From Saccoglossus kowalevskii (lineage: Eukaryota; Hemichordata; Enteropneusta; Harrimaniidae), in NCBI RefSeq assembly GCF_000003605.2, contig NW_003122411.1:185024-208549 (forward strand): a stretch of 23,526 bases of DNA, read 5' to 3'. Positions 12,007 to 20,877 of this stretch are shown piece by piece. How positions within the stretch are numbered: the first letter of the stretch is position 1; each line of letters starts with the position of its first letter. Position numbers and translations under genes: made by a program. The notes beneath the pieces are model-generated. The model had not been told where the DNA came from. It was given only the letters and a program-made list of their open reading frames with translations, and did no database searches.

Positions 12007-12153
12007 ATGCAAATTAGCTAAATAATATGCACAAAGTGTTTATTAATTGAGCAAGTACTCAGGCACTATAAAGGTGTACTCATATAGTTATAACTGTTAA
12101 AACGCATGAAACTTGATGATATAAAATATGCAAATTAGCTAATTAATATGCAT
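12007..12153. repeat. Two copies of an octamer-containing near-palindrome
   Basis: Copies lie at 12007-12031 and 12128-12152, 121 bases apart. Each begins ATGCAAATTAGCTAA and ends AATATGCA. The core ATTAGCTAAT is a perfect palindrome, and ATGCAAAT is the canonical POU octamer. A third copy lies at 12937-12961. They appear to be the conserved part of a decayed repeat whose flanks (for example CTTCACACATACATCG and CTTCATACATGTACATTGGA at about 12250 and 12384) also look repetitive. Confidence 0.75.
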
Positions 12154-12902
12154 GTTTATTAATCTCGGTACAGATGCAATCAGAATTATGAATTGCATGC
12201 GTGCAAGTCCACCTGTATCTTAGGCATGTCTGGACCAATCACAATCAAACTTCACACATACATCGCGCATCTTGAGGTACACCTTGAGGTATGTCTAATC
12301 ATTTCATGATAGATTTTGTGACACAAATTCAAGCATTTCTGTCATTCTGAAACCAGATCTCAAAGATGAATAACCATGAAAAAACTTCATACATGTACAT
12401 TGGACATTATGGGACATTGATGCATGTTATTTAGTTTTTCAGATTGGATTAGAAATGACTGACCGGAGACCATTTTATATTAACAAATGCTGTTAAAGAG
12501 CCATGTCTCTGACATGCCTTTACTGATTGCAGTAAAACTTCAAAACAACATCATACATTATGTCACGCAAATTGACATGCATTTGCCTGCAAGAGTCTGA
12601 TTCAAAATTACTAGACTGACTTGAGTTTAGTTTTCTATTGAACAATGAGGACTATGTCATGATATAATTTGTTAATTAAACTACTCAAACATATAAGGGT
12701 ATATACAACATATAGTTTCAATATAATAGACATTGTATGCAAATGGTCAAAATGATTTACATCGCCATAGTATTCGAAATCGTGGACAGGATCAGGGAAT
12801 GCTACAGTATAATAATAAAAATATATGATGAGCAAAAACAAAATCTTTTGCGCAATAAAAGATCTTAGAGCTTCCATTTGCACCTAAAGTCAATTGCGTA
12901 CC
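12154..12902. other. Decayed repeat-like intronic sequence
   Basis: The stretch lies between octamer repeats. Phrases such as ACAATCAAACTTCACACATA and a short tandem CTTGAGGTA (12273 and 12286) resemble old satellite-like interspersed repeats. The minus-strand frame at 12635-12883 has no recognisable domain. Confidence 0.5.
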
Positions 12903-12961
12903 ATTCATTTAAATGAATTTGATGAAATGAAATAATATGCAAATTAGCTGATTAATATGCA
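12903..12961. repeat. Perfect 16-bp palindrome plus third octamer near-palindrome
   Basis: ATTCATTTAAATGAAT (12903-12918) is a perfect palindrome. The third copy of the octamer repeat follows at 12937-12961 with a single change in the core (CTGATT for CTAATT). The combination suggests the same repeat family as at 12007-12153. Confidence 0.7.
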
Positions 12962-13521
12962 TTCAAAATGTTCAGAAAACTGTGAACTATACCCATGCAG
13001 TATACAATATCAAACTCAAATTTGATTTAAGTAATGATTCGTGGATAGGATTTGAAAAAGAACATGAGAAATAAATTAATATGCAACAATTAATTCAAAC
13101 TGAGATATAAGGCTGAGAAAAAAAATATATCTGTTTCTCGTTTCCTAGCACATCATTTTGTCCTATGCGCCTCAAAAGTTTTTTCGTTCTAAACCATTTC
13201 ACAATGCACTTGTACTCGCACTTGTCTCAAATTTCGCCCAATTTAGCTCAGTTTTCAAAAACAAAACAAAATCGCTTCACCGCATCATTTTAAAAACAAG
13301 AAACAAGAAACAGAGAATTTTTTTTTCCTGGCCTAAACCTAACAGGAAAAGCTTTGTTAACAATATAGATGAGATATGCGCAGAAAAATTCACTGAAGGA
13401 AACAACTACAAAATTTCATTTTGTATATATATTAAAAGCGCAACGTTAAAGACGCTGATGTAAGTGATTACATTACTGGTAACTGTATACTAGATCATTC
13501 AAATATAACTACTTCGGGTTA
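12962..13521. other. Intronic sequence with a 101-codon open frame of unknown nature
   Basis: The plus-strand frame 13158-13463 is the second longest reading frame in the window, but it does not start at a recognisable promoter, has no domain I recognise and is Lys/Asn/Phe-rich as expected for AT-rich DNA. It is antisense to PLCB. I do not call it a gene. A short tandem AACAAGAA lies at about 13296-13310. Confidence 0.45.
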
Positions 13522-13718
13522 CTGTAAAATACCTTATTTTAGCTGGAAGTAATTTTCGTTGAAAAAAATTTTCAGTGTTTTGTATGAAATTTATTGTAAC
13601 TGATTTTTGACGAGTTGAATGTAAAATGTAGGAAAAAAAGTATATTTGCTTGATTTTGTTTTCACTGAATCATTCTTTCAGCTAAAATAATGAAAATTAA
13701 TTCTAAGCAATTTTACAG
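13522..13718. mobile_element. MITE, family 2 copy B (TA-flanked, CTGTAAA termini)
   Basis: This 197-bp element is bounded by TA on both sides (13520-13521 and 13719-13720). It starts CTGTAAAATACCTTATTTTA and ends GCAATTTTACAG. The inverted ends share CTGTAAAAT and a TTATTTTAGCTG block. It is collinear with the copy at 7206-7401 and in the same orientation. The TA duplication and short terminal repeat suggest a Tc1/mariner-derived MITE. It is non-coding. Confidence 0.9.
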
Positions 13719-15515
13719 TATGCCACTAATATTTATGTAATCACATGTGCTACATATGGAGCAAATATTGTAGTTTCTCAAATTGATTATAGGTTAATAT
13801 TAATAATTAACTGATTCCTTTTTGTCAGTGGTAGGAGAAACGACTAAAATTTAGTGTATTTGAGACTATTTTCCTGGATAATCAGTAAATATCCACCGGC
13901 AACAATGTGTAGTCGTACCTTGATTACTTTATAAAATGTTAACGTCAACTGGATACAATGAGCATGATTGTCTGGTATTGATCATCATATATTGTTGTTT
14001 TTCTAGTGTCTGCGCATTCATTAAATGTTTACTCAGAGTATTTGAATAGAATCTTGTGTCTGACACATCAGCCCATATTTTATTCCACCAAAATTTGGGT
14101 TCACCATTTTGCACAAGTATTTTTTTTTTTATTTTTAACAAATTTTGGACCTTTTTGTGAAATTTTTGGATGCACATATCACTTCGGCTTGCGTACTTAT
14201 TATGTACACTTGCTTTTCTCATTCTGATGGGGGCAGGGGGCATGTATTAAGATTACCCTCTCATATTTTTGAAATGATATGTTAGTTGGTTTTTTCATGA
14301 TAACAATTGTTTGTATAAAAGATGTGGATCATACATGAGTTAAAAGTATTTGACTGTTAATGCATTGAATCCAGAGCGAATTACAGGAAACATTTATTTT
14401 TACATTGATGGAGTAAATCTTCAGTTACACAATTTACAGGCTTGAATTGTCTCATGCAACAAGAATTATTTTCATCTATTATGAACAGTGTTCAGTCTTA
14501 AAAACTACAGAAGCATGTTGAATTCAACAGATGGTCGATGCAGAGCATTTCCAATATTGACAAGCACTGCAAGTTTACGACTTAGTATTGCGGTGTTTCA
14601 TACATTCTAATGATTTGTGTGAGTCATGTAAGTCTGGAATCCATTCCTGAGGAATTCTATTATATCACGACTAAAATGTTAGTGATTTGATGTATTTGAT
14701 GTAATGGTTTGGTTTCTATAGCAACCAGTCCTGCAGGCGATGGTGGCCACACCCAGAATGTACATTCTTTAAGGAGAATTCTATTTTTGTAAAGTGAGTT
14801 AATTTTTGGTTTTTAAACAACAAGTGATGTTAAGGATGAAAACCCACCTGTGCAGTTTTTTTAATATTTACTCCATTCTTGTTGACTTGCAAACAATATA
14901 ACCTGCTGGGACAGTTTTTTCGAGAAGACTGTCAGACAGAGTAAAGAGATCAACGCTATAATCTCCATTCAATGTTTGATATCATTTTCTTTTGCTCCAG
15001 GTGCTAGCATCATTAAGCTACGTATTCGCCCTTTACTAACCTTTCTAATGAGGTTTTTTTTTCTACAAATGATCAAATCGAATCAGACTTTTTTTTATAA
15101 GGGGTTGACCAGCGAATATTTTCATCAGAATTGGTTGGGGGGGGGATAATTTGCACAGGAAAAAAATCCTGCAAGAATCAATAAATCTAAAGAGAAAAAT
15201 ATTCCACATAGTGTACAAAAATTACAGCAAATTCATCATGGGGAAAACAATGAAATGAGTGAAGGAAAAAAATAATGTGCACAATTTTTCTGCCATCACC
15301 CCCGAGTTTCTAATGGTCCACTCCTTAGTTGCAAAACTGCAGAACATTTTGTTTTTGTTTTGTTTTCCCGAACTTTCCGACACTACATTGTATTTCAACC
15401 TATATCATAAAGAAAACATTTCACATATTTTAGACTTCTAAAAATATAAGCTATTTTCACTATCCCTGTGTGTACCCTATATCTTCACCAACTAGTTGGG
15501 ACACTCAGAGTTGTA
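13719..15515. other. AT-rich intronic sequence with no recognised exon
   Basis: The minus frame at 13929-14243 and plus frame at 14006-14227 overlap and neither resembles a known protein. A stretch at about 15040-15350 has G9 (15137-15145) and the phrase CCGAGTTTCTAATGGTCCAC and may be an unclassified repeat. TTTGATGTA is duplicated at about 14687-14702, and a 12-bp palindrome CCAACTAGTTGG lies at 15489-15500. Confidence 0.5.
14712..14725. promoter_or_regulatory. X-box-like site GTTTCTATAGCAAC
   Basis: The site fits RYYNYY-(N2)-RRNRAC, the relaxed RFX X-box pattern. It lies in PLCB intron 1, about 1 kb inside from exon 1. Binding is inference only. Confidence 0.3.
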
Positions 15516-15555
15516 TTAGTAAAATTTCGGGCTAAAATAAAAGGCAGTTGCAGTC

Positions 15556-15583
15556 GCGAAGCAGGCGAAGACAGGCAAACCAG
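15556..15583. repeat. Short GC-rich imperfect tandem (three units of about 9 bases)
   Basis: The units GCGAAGCAG, GCGAAGACAG and GCAAACCAG follow each other. They sit in a GC-richer stretch (about 15540-15635) immediately inside intron 1 of the PLCB gene. Function unknown; it could be an intronic regulatory segment. Confidence 0.5.
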
Positions 15584-15704
15584 CACGGTATGAGAAACAC
15601 TTGAATATCACGCCGACATTATTAGGGCGTCGTCTGCTTGATTTGTGAATAATAGTGCTGATAGAGGTGATGAGATATATATTAGTAAAAAAAACAATAC
15701 TCAC

Positions 15705-15809
15705 ATCGTCCCATTTTATGAATTTACTTCCTTTGATGAGAGATTCGGGAACTTCGACTGGCTTCAGCTGACACACACGACGATATCCAGCGGCGTTTCC
15801 GCTGGCCAT
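15705..15809 (-). CDS. Phospholipase C beta, coding exon 1 (N-terminal 35 residues; PLCB1/2/3-like)
   Basis: The family hydrolyses PIP2 to IP3 and diacylglycerol at the plasma membrane, downstream of Gq and G-beta-gamma. The sequence shows an ATG at 15809 in a strong start context (CGCC-ATG-G), with an in-frame stop seven codons upstream at 15827-15825. It encodes 35 residues, beginning MASGNAAGYRRV and containing CQLKPVEVPESL and KGSKFIKWDD, and the next bases are the donor GTGAGT. From memory, vertebrate PLCB1 also reads LKPV, then KG-KF-KWDD, about 33 residues in, just before its PH domain proper. The exon ends after a whole codon (phase 0). The frame stays open to a stop at 15516-15518, but everything past residue 35 is intron. 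The PH remainder, EF hands, X/Y barrel, C2 and C-terminal coiled coil must lie on exons left of this window. Paralogue assignment between PLCB1, 2 and 3 is not possible from 35 residues; PLCB4-type is less likely because its N-terminus differs. Confidence 0.87.
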
Positions 15810-16102
15810 GGCGAAGGATTTGGAACTAACTCCAGTGCACTGTCGTCGTGACTATTACAGTATAATAGATATGCCTACAACTGTTGACTCAGAAAATGTC
15901 TTTCAATGTGTCCGCGAAGAGTGAAGCAGTCCGCTAGAGATGAAGCTCCACCTGATTTGGAATCTCACGTTGCGAGACGAGTACACATACACTGCGTGCA
16001 CTATGGACAGAAAACATCACGCGCGTCCCTGCAGTCGCTCATTTACAGAATGATGAAAATTGGGTGCCACCATTATGATCAGAGGGGATGTCGCGTCATA
16101 TT
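15810..16102 (-). other. Probable 5' leader of PLCB mRNA
   Basis: The interval lies between the PLCB start codon and the position expected for transcription start about 30 bases downstream of the TATA element. It is visibly richer in G+C and CpG than the flanks. I saw no convincing 3' splice site just upstream of the ATG, so the leader is probably contiguous. Several ATGs occur on the minus strand in this stretch (for example near 15988, 16017, 16040 and 16071), which would be upstream AUGs if the predicted start is right. That either implies leaky or re-initiating translation, or that the true start site lies closer to the coding region. Confidence 0.4.
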
Positions 16103-16124
16103 GTATTATATCGACGGCGATTAG

Positions 16125-16134
16125 CCTTTATATA
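16125..16134 (-). promoter_or_regulatory. TATA box, candidate PLCB core promoter
   Basis: The minus strand reads TATATAAAGG, a near-consensus TATA box, about 315 bases upstream of the PLCB start codon and at the edge of the CpG-richer patch. The predicted start of transcription is about 16100. No CCAAT box was seen at the usual distance. Most AT-rich sequence will contain TATA-like strings by chance; placement and the following GG raise the odds here. Confidence 0.4.
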
Positions 16135-17745
16135 AATCCCTCTGGGATTAGTTTTCACCGAATTTCAAATATGTTTCCCTTATACGAGGATACTCACAAT
16201 GCTACACTCCCGAGAGATTGTACGTGCATCCTATTGCGTAGCAACAGTTATCATAAACCGAATGCTGTAAAAAAAAAAAAAGACGACATTTTGTACCCAA
16301 CCAAGTTCATGAATTAATCTATGATAACGTATTTACTAGTAATCAAATTATCTAAAACACTGTTATCAGACTGTGCTGCAGTAGTATATATTTTTCTAAT
16401 TGGTCACGTTATTACATGTGCCAAGCGACTGCACGTCAATTACCAGAGGGGTGAGAATAACGGTGACCAACAGTGTATGTATCACACCCACACTCACACG
16501 ACAGGAACCGAAAATTTATGACCCTCCCCGATTTTAAGCTGGAAAAATGACGTCCCAACCCAATAAATTTGCATCGACGAGTATAAATAAATAATTATAT
16601 CACACTTTTACTATTCAATCACCGTACAATGCTAATCAATATGAGAAGAATGGAACATTTTGCGACAAAATCATTATCATAATCATTAAATCTAGGATGA
16701 TGATGATAACAACGATGACCACTGTCAAACTTACTTTATCATATTTTTATCAGAAATTCATCTTAATATAATATTTAAAAACAATCTTTTTGGTTGGTAG
16801 GCTGATTTACAACACCGTTAATTTAATAATTCAGTGTTCATGAATCTTCATTGAAACCAAGCAGCATGTTGGCTGAACACTTAATTGAACTGTTATTGCA
16901 ACAATAACTGACATATAATGCAAAGCTAATGATATCAGTATAGGCCATGCGCTAAACAGCCATGTCGTTCAAATATCAAAGCAACGGGTATTTCATAAAA
17001 ATCAAAAGTGGAACCTAGTTCATAAACATCATTTTCAAATAAATATAATCTGTACAACGTTTTTGATAGAATCACCAGACAATTGAGATATTGATGGCAA
17101 TGATCCAGTGATGATAACATATGAATGTCTGTTATACTTACTAAACAACATGAAATGAGGATTTATTATTTTGACATACAGGGAGAATTATTCAATCTTA
17201 CTTCTGTATACCAGCCATATTTCAATATATGAATTGCAGTAGAGTATACTTTATGTTAAAATTAATAAAAAATGAAGGATACTGTTAAAAGAAACGTGAA
17301 TCCCCGTTGCGCCAAAAAATGGAAATCAAAATGAAAAAGGACTCGCTGATAGAATTTAAAGTGGCCCTTCAGAAACGATGCTCAGGGTTTCACGAAAGCA
17401 TTTATAAATATTTTTAAAACATTTATCTCAAAAAAAAATTGCTTTATTCAAATCCAAAGGATAGTTTCATTGGCTTTAGAAACCATTCGGCTATGTCCAT
17501 TACCCATAAGTCTTTGCGAAGTTTATTCAATCATTGGCAAATTTACCGCCATGAACGCAAAAGACAGATCCCATCAAATTTGTTTAGAACTCTTGAAATT
17601 TCAGTGATTCGTTCGCTGGAATAAGTTTAATCGAGTACAAGTACAAGCATTATTGTTTGGAACAGAACGGTAAATTGTGAAAACGAGAAGTTAACTGATG
17701 ACGGTAGAGTTCTTTACGAGTTGTATTCACGCGCTTAGGCGTGTG
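16135..17745. other. Upstream intergenic sequence with no recognised gene
   Basis: This lies upstream of the predicted PLCB promoter. Plus-strand frames at 15906-16124, 16060-16317 and 16321-16521, and 17439-17624 have no recognisable domain. A short CA-rich patch lies at 16480-16500, and ATG/TAA triplet-like DNA at 16675-16720. I see no further supported feature. Confidence 0.5.
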
Positions 17746-17807
17746 ATTGGTCAAGTTGTTTTCAATTTATTTGAAATTTATGAACATTTATAAATGTTTT
17801 ATATAAG
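17746..17807 (+). promoter_or_regulatory. Possible plus-strand promoter (inverted CCAAT box plus TATA box)
   Basis: ATTGG (17746-17750, an inverted CCAAT) lies about 50 bases before TATATAAG (17800-17807). If transcription started about 30 bases after the TATA box, the CCAAT would sit near -85, which is normal geometry. A small ATG-initiated frame begins at 17837. Both elements are short and could occur by chance in AT-rich DNA. Confidence 0.25.
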
Positions 17808-17836
17808 ACAAATTCATGCTTCAAGAAACCCAGTGT

Positions 17837-17935
17837 ATGGCGACATCGTCACAAGTTTTAATTAATATTAATGAGGTAGTTCTACGTCATCAAATCAGTG
17901 CGCGATCGCAGTTGCCATGCCACTTGATCGTTTGA
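17837..17935 (+). other. Short ATG frame of 32 codons, status unknown
   Basis: The frame begins MATSSQVLININE and would end at TGA, 32 residues in all. After codon 13 there is GAG-GTAGTT, a weak splice donor. The leader has a faint resemblance, from memory, to the first residues of some TRIM-type proteins (short Ser/Thr-rich start, then V-L-x-x-I-N-E before a RING finger), but no RING is seen downstream here. This could be a first coding exon, the stump of a decayed gene copy, or chance. Confidence 0.15.
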
Positions 17936-18365
17936 GCGCTCTTTAAGAGCATAGACATTATTATATAATTGCACATATTTACATGCTATTCTAAAAATCT
18001 AATAATAAGAATTAAAGGTACATTTTCCGGTACAAACTATTATGCATACAATTCTAAATTGAAGCTGGTTGGATAAAAAACGTCTTCGGTCATTGCAAAC
18101 ACAACAACGTAACTTCTATACCATCCCTTCTATTTTATTTCAGACAAATTTATTTGTTTGAATGCAATGACTGAGATTTTAGAATGTACTCGGAGCAGTG
18201 ACACAGTGTAGACAGCTCATATAGAGTGTGCCCTCAAACATACAGTGGTTAGTTTCTGCGAGTCAAAAAAAGAAAAATAGCAGCATTACCTATTACGTAG
18301 AAGCATTCCTTGTTACATTTGTCTAAGTTTGGGAAGCGTGCGATAGTTGCCTTTCTTTTCGTCTG
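17936..18365. other. Intergenic sequence with no recognised feature
   Basis: AT-rich with no exon-like frame. GCTCTTTAAGAGC at 17938-17950 is a small palindrome. Confidence 0.5.
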
Positions 18366-18368
18366 TTA

Positions 18369-18741
18369 GGGACAACATTAAAAGTTCAGTTTAGTTTTTT
18401 CCCGAACAAAAAAAAAACCAGCCCCACTAGAAAATTAATTGATAAATATTGATCATGGCGTCAGACTACATTCACCATTAAATAAAAATTGATAATCGGA
18501 CAGAAGTATGGCATAGAAGTTGACTTCATTTGACGCACATATTTACACTCGGGCCAAACCATTTCCTCGTCTTGGATGTTTTTTTTTTTTTTCATTTTCT
18601 ATTATTTTTGTCCATGATTGGATAGAAAAAAAAAACGAGCTACAAATACTCCAAGATTTTTTTGACTTCATTAAAAAAAACTCTACCCCAAACTAAAGCA
18701 AATAAGTTTTTTATCCGACATCGATCTTTTGACGTCGTCCC
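18369..18741. mobile_element. MITE, PIF/Harbinger-like (TTA target duplication)
   Basis: This 373-bp non-coding element starts GGGACAACATTAAAAGTTCA and ends CTTTTGACGTCGTCCC. The inverted ends agree at 13 of the first 16 positions. Both sides carry TTA (18366-18368 and 18742-18744). A 3-bp TWA duplication with termini starting GGG is the established signature of PIF/Harbinger elements. The interior has long A and T tracts and no frame, so it is non-autonomous. Only one copy was seen. Confidence 0.78.
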
Positions 18742-18744
18742 TTA

Positions 18745-19067
18745 GCGAACCCCGGGTGACATCTGGTACAATAAAATCCATAAATTGATGCCTTATGTTC
18801 ACATTTACGTCATGCTTTGACATTACCAAAGTAATTTTTTTTATGTGATCAGAATCCCTTTTTTTTTGCGTGAAAAATACAAAAAAATTGTTGTTGTTTC
18901 ATTTAGAATCCCCGTGTACCAGTGACGCTTTTAAACGGTCTTTATTGGACGCAGATAGTATATCATTAAAAACGGATTTTATAATAATAAATTGTGTAGA
19001 TATTGAAAGCATATTTTGAATCACGTGTCATAAAATATACATGCAAGGAGACTAAAATTTAACTTAA
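18745..19067. other. Intergenic sequence with no recognised gene
   Basis: Contains T tracts at about 18836-18843 and 18859-18867. No domain-bearing frame was seen. Confidence 0.5.
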
Positions 19068-19069
19068 TA

Positions 19070-19273
19070 CTGTAAATGCATTAATTAATCACTGGGTTTT
19101 AATTTCGCGGTGTTCGTTGATAAGTAAAATCCGCTGATAAAATATACGTAAACATATAACATAACAATGAAGCTCACTGTTTTCTTGACAGATTCATGAA
19201 TTGAAAACAGATAATATGCTCAAAACATCAAAATACTGGAATTAAATGTCAGTGAAAATAAATGGTTTTACAG
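19070..19273. mobile_element. MITE, family 2-related copy C (TA-flanked, long inverted ends)
   Basis: This 204-bp element is flanked by TA (19068-19069 and 19274-19275). Its left end reads CTGTAAATGCATTAATTAAT, then CACTGGGTTTTAATT. The reverse complement of its right end reads CTGTAAAACCATTTATTTTC, then ACTGACATTTAATT. The inverted ends match at about 26 of 36 positions. The terminus CTGTAAA is shared with the copies at 7206 and 13522, but the interior differs, so this is a related subfamily. A TA duplication suggests Tc1/mariner mobilisation. Confidence 0.87.
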
Positions 19274-19275
19274 TA

Positions 19276-20206
19276 GATGAAAGTTATCGGAACCCATATG
19301 GAATTATCAACAATTATAACAACTGCAAGTGAGAAGATATTGAGTACTATGATGGCCTCATTCAAAATGAGAGGAAATATAAAGACACTTTACGCGATAA
19401 TGCATGGTAATCCATACTGTGTTCTTGGGAAGTTTAGAGTGATGTTTAACTTTAACATTTCCAAAGTGTTGACAGAATGCCTATAAACAGTTCTTCTCAG
19501 AAATATGTTTTTCTTTCTGCATTTCAAACCAACATAATTCTCCACTTTGTTTGGGCACAATAAGTATAAGTGAGAAACTCTTATGGAATTAGTGTGCCGA
19601 GTGTATTTTCTCTTAAAACGGTGATACCTCAATTAAGTTGTAATATACGTGTCTGTTTGTTTTTTTTATACCAAGGATAATTTGCCGAATTTTGTGATAG
19701 ATTTTCGTATTTATGTAATTTTACTTACAACCCTGAGATACATTGAATGATGCGTAGTAATTTCAATCAGTGTGACAAATTTATGAAAACATTGCAACTA
19801 AAAATCAACGTACGTAAATAAAACATTAAAAATATAGAGGTGACCCTGCATGGACTGTCACTGTAACATGAAAGACACGGCAATGAGTACAACACCCATA
19901 ATAGGTAGTTCACCCATAATTCCACTAGCACCAACAGTGTGCTATAGAAACAAGTATTAATATCTCTGACTGTTTGGAATTATTGATATTTGTAAACCAT
20001 TATATTTTCAATGTCTATAATTGTGGTGGGGGGTTCTTCTTCCCTTATGACTGTCTTTAAAAAAGGTGACCAACTCAAAACTTGCACAGGAAAAAGAGTT
20101 ACCGCCCACATATCACCCGGTTCTTTCTCCATGTATGGTGATTGATGCGATCCTATGGTGAATTGATATGTATTGGTTAATAGTAGTATATCTCACGCAC
20201 AGGTCC
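19276..20206. other. Intergenic sequence with no recognised gene
   Basis: The plus frame 19277-19486 begins directly after the MITE and reads through AT-rich DNA without a domain. The minus frame 19390-19632 overlaps it and is also unrecognised. Confidence 0.5.
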
Positions 20207-20220
20207 ATTTCCATGGAAAC
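20207..20220. promoter_or_regulatory. X-box-like site ATTTCCATGGAAAC
   Basis: Thirteen of fourteen bases match the palindrome at 4235-4248, and the site fits the relaxed RFX X-box pattern. It lies in upstream intergenic DNA. No nearby gene is recognised. Confidence 0.3.
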
Positions 20221-20716
20221 ACTGTAGGAACATTAAATTGTAGTCAACTACACCATATGAGGACTGACTCAGTTTTTATTACCGTGTGTCGCCGTACACG
20301 TCGTCTTTGCAAATCAATAGACATTACCCAGAGTAAAATAAATATTTATAAATTTTAAAATGTTACTCGAGCTTACTGACGGATTTTTTACCGGAATATC
20401 ATATTTTCCTTATGGTGCATTTTTTTCTTGTATTTTCAGTGACCTACTGCAGGGTGTATTATAGCATCGTATGAATAAATATTCAACATTGTGCCCACAA
20501 TTAAATGTCATTCTGTTCCTTTGTAAAAATCAAGACAAGGCGCAGAGAGTTATATTACTTGTTATAAAAAGTGTAAATACACAGCATAAACTATAATCTA
20601 TTGAGTAATTTTAAAAAAAGGTGGTTACATCTAACTTCTTATACACAGTAATTTCCGGATTGTCTTATGACTGGTTAAGACAAATTTTCAAATTAAAAAT
20701 GGCCGCCTGAGTGGGA
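20221..20716. other. Intergenic sequence with no recognised gene
   Basis: The frame 20173-20358 runs into this stretch and has no recognised domain. I see no supported feature. Confidence 0.5.
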
Positions 20717-20720
20717 TTAA

Positions 20721-20877
20721 AGTGGGGGAGTCGTCACCTGCGCATGCGTCAGGTGGCCGTAGCGTGTCAGTGTTTACAAACAAGCGTCTATCTATGAGCC
20801 TTTGCATTTTTAGCGTGTGTTGTTATCGTCGCTTGGGACTCAATGCCCGCGCGTGCGCAGGTGACGACCCTCCCGCT
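20721..20877. mobile_element. MITE, family 1 copy B (TTAA-type target, well-preserved inverted repeats)
   Basis: This 157-bp element has 24-bp terminal inverted repeats. The left end starts AGTGGGGGAGTCGTCACCTG, and the reverse complement of the right end starts AGCGGGAGGGTCGTCACCTG. Both end GCGCA, and 21 of 24 positions agree. The flanks are TTAA (20717-20720) and ATAA (20878-20881), consistent with a mutated TTAA duplication. Just inside the left end, CACCTGCGCATGCGTCAGGTG (20735-20755, 21 positions) is itself nearly palindromic. The interior matches the copy at 1591-1738. The plus-strand frame 20722-20973 is an artefact of this element. It is GC- and CpG-rich compared with its surroundings, which suggests a younger insertion than copy A. 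Confidence 0.92.

Larger units (their letters stand above)
1..15704 (-). other. Intron 1 of the PLCB gene (5' part, continues beyond the left edge)
   Basis: The intron is inferred from the GTGAGT donor at 15704-15699 on the minus strand. I looked for a following exon encoding the next PH-domain stretch (an acceptor, then residues like D-S-T...GFF-YWT) by reading for the reverse complement of the YWT segment. The nearest candidates (around 2065, 2827 and 5347) do not translate to a PLCB-like sequence in an open frame. Either intron 1 exceeds 15.7 kb or a short exon was missed. The interval is AT-rich, with repeats and MITEs listed separately. Confidence 0.7.

Noticed and set aside
13158-13463. 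101-codon plus-strand frame in PLCB intron 1
   Set aside because: No recognisable domain, no splice or promoter context, and composition typical of translated AT-rich DNA.
13929-14243. 104-codon minus-strand frame
   Set aside because: Overlaps an open frame on the other strand, contains a Lys run from a T tract, resembles no PLCB segment and lacks splice-site context.
19277-19486. 69-codon frame directly right of a MITE
   Set aside because: No domain or splice context recognised; it overlaps an unrelated minus-strand frame.
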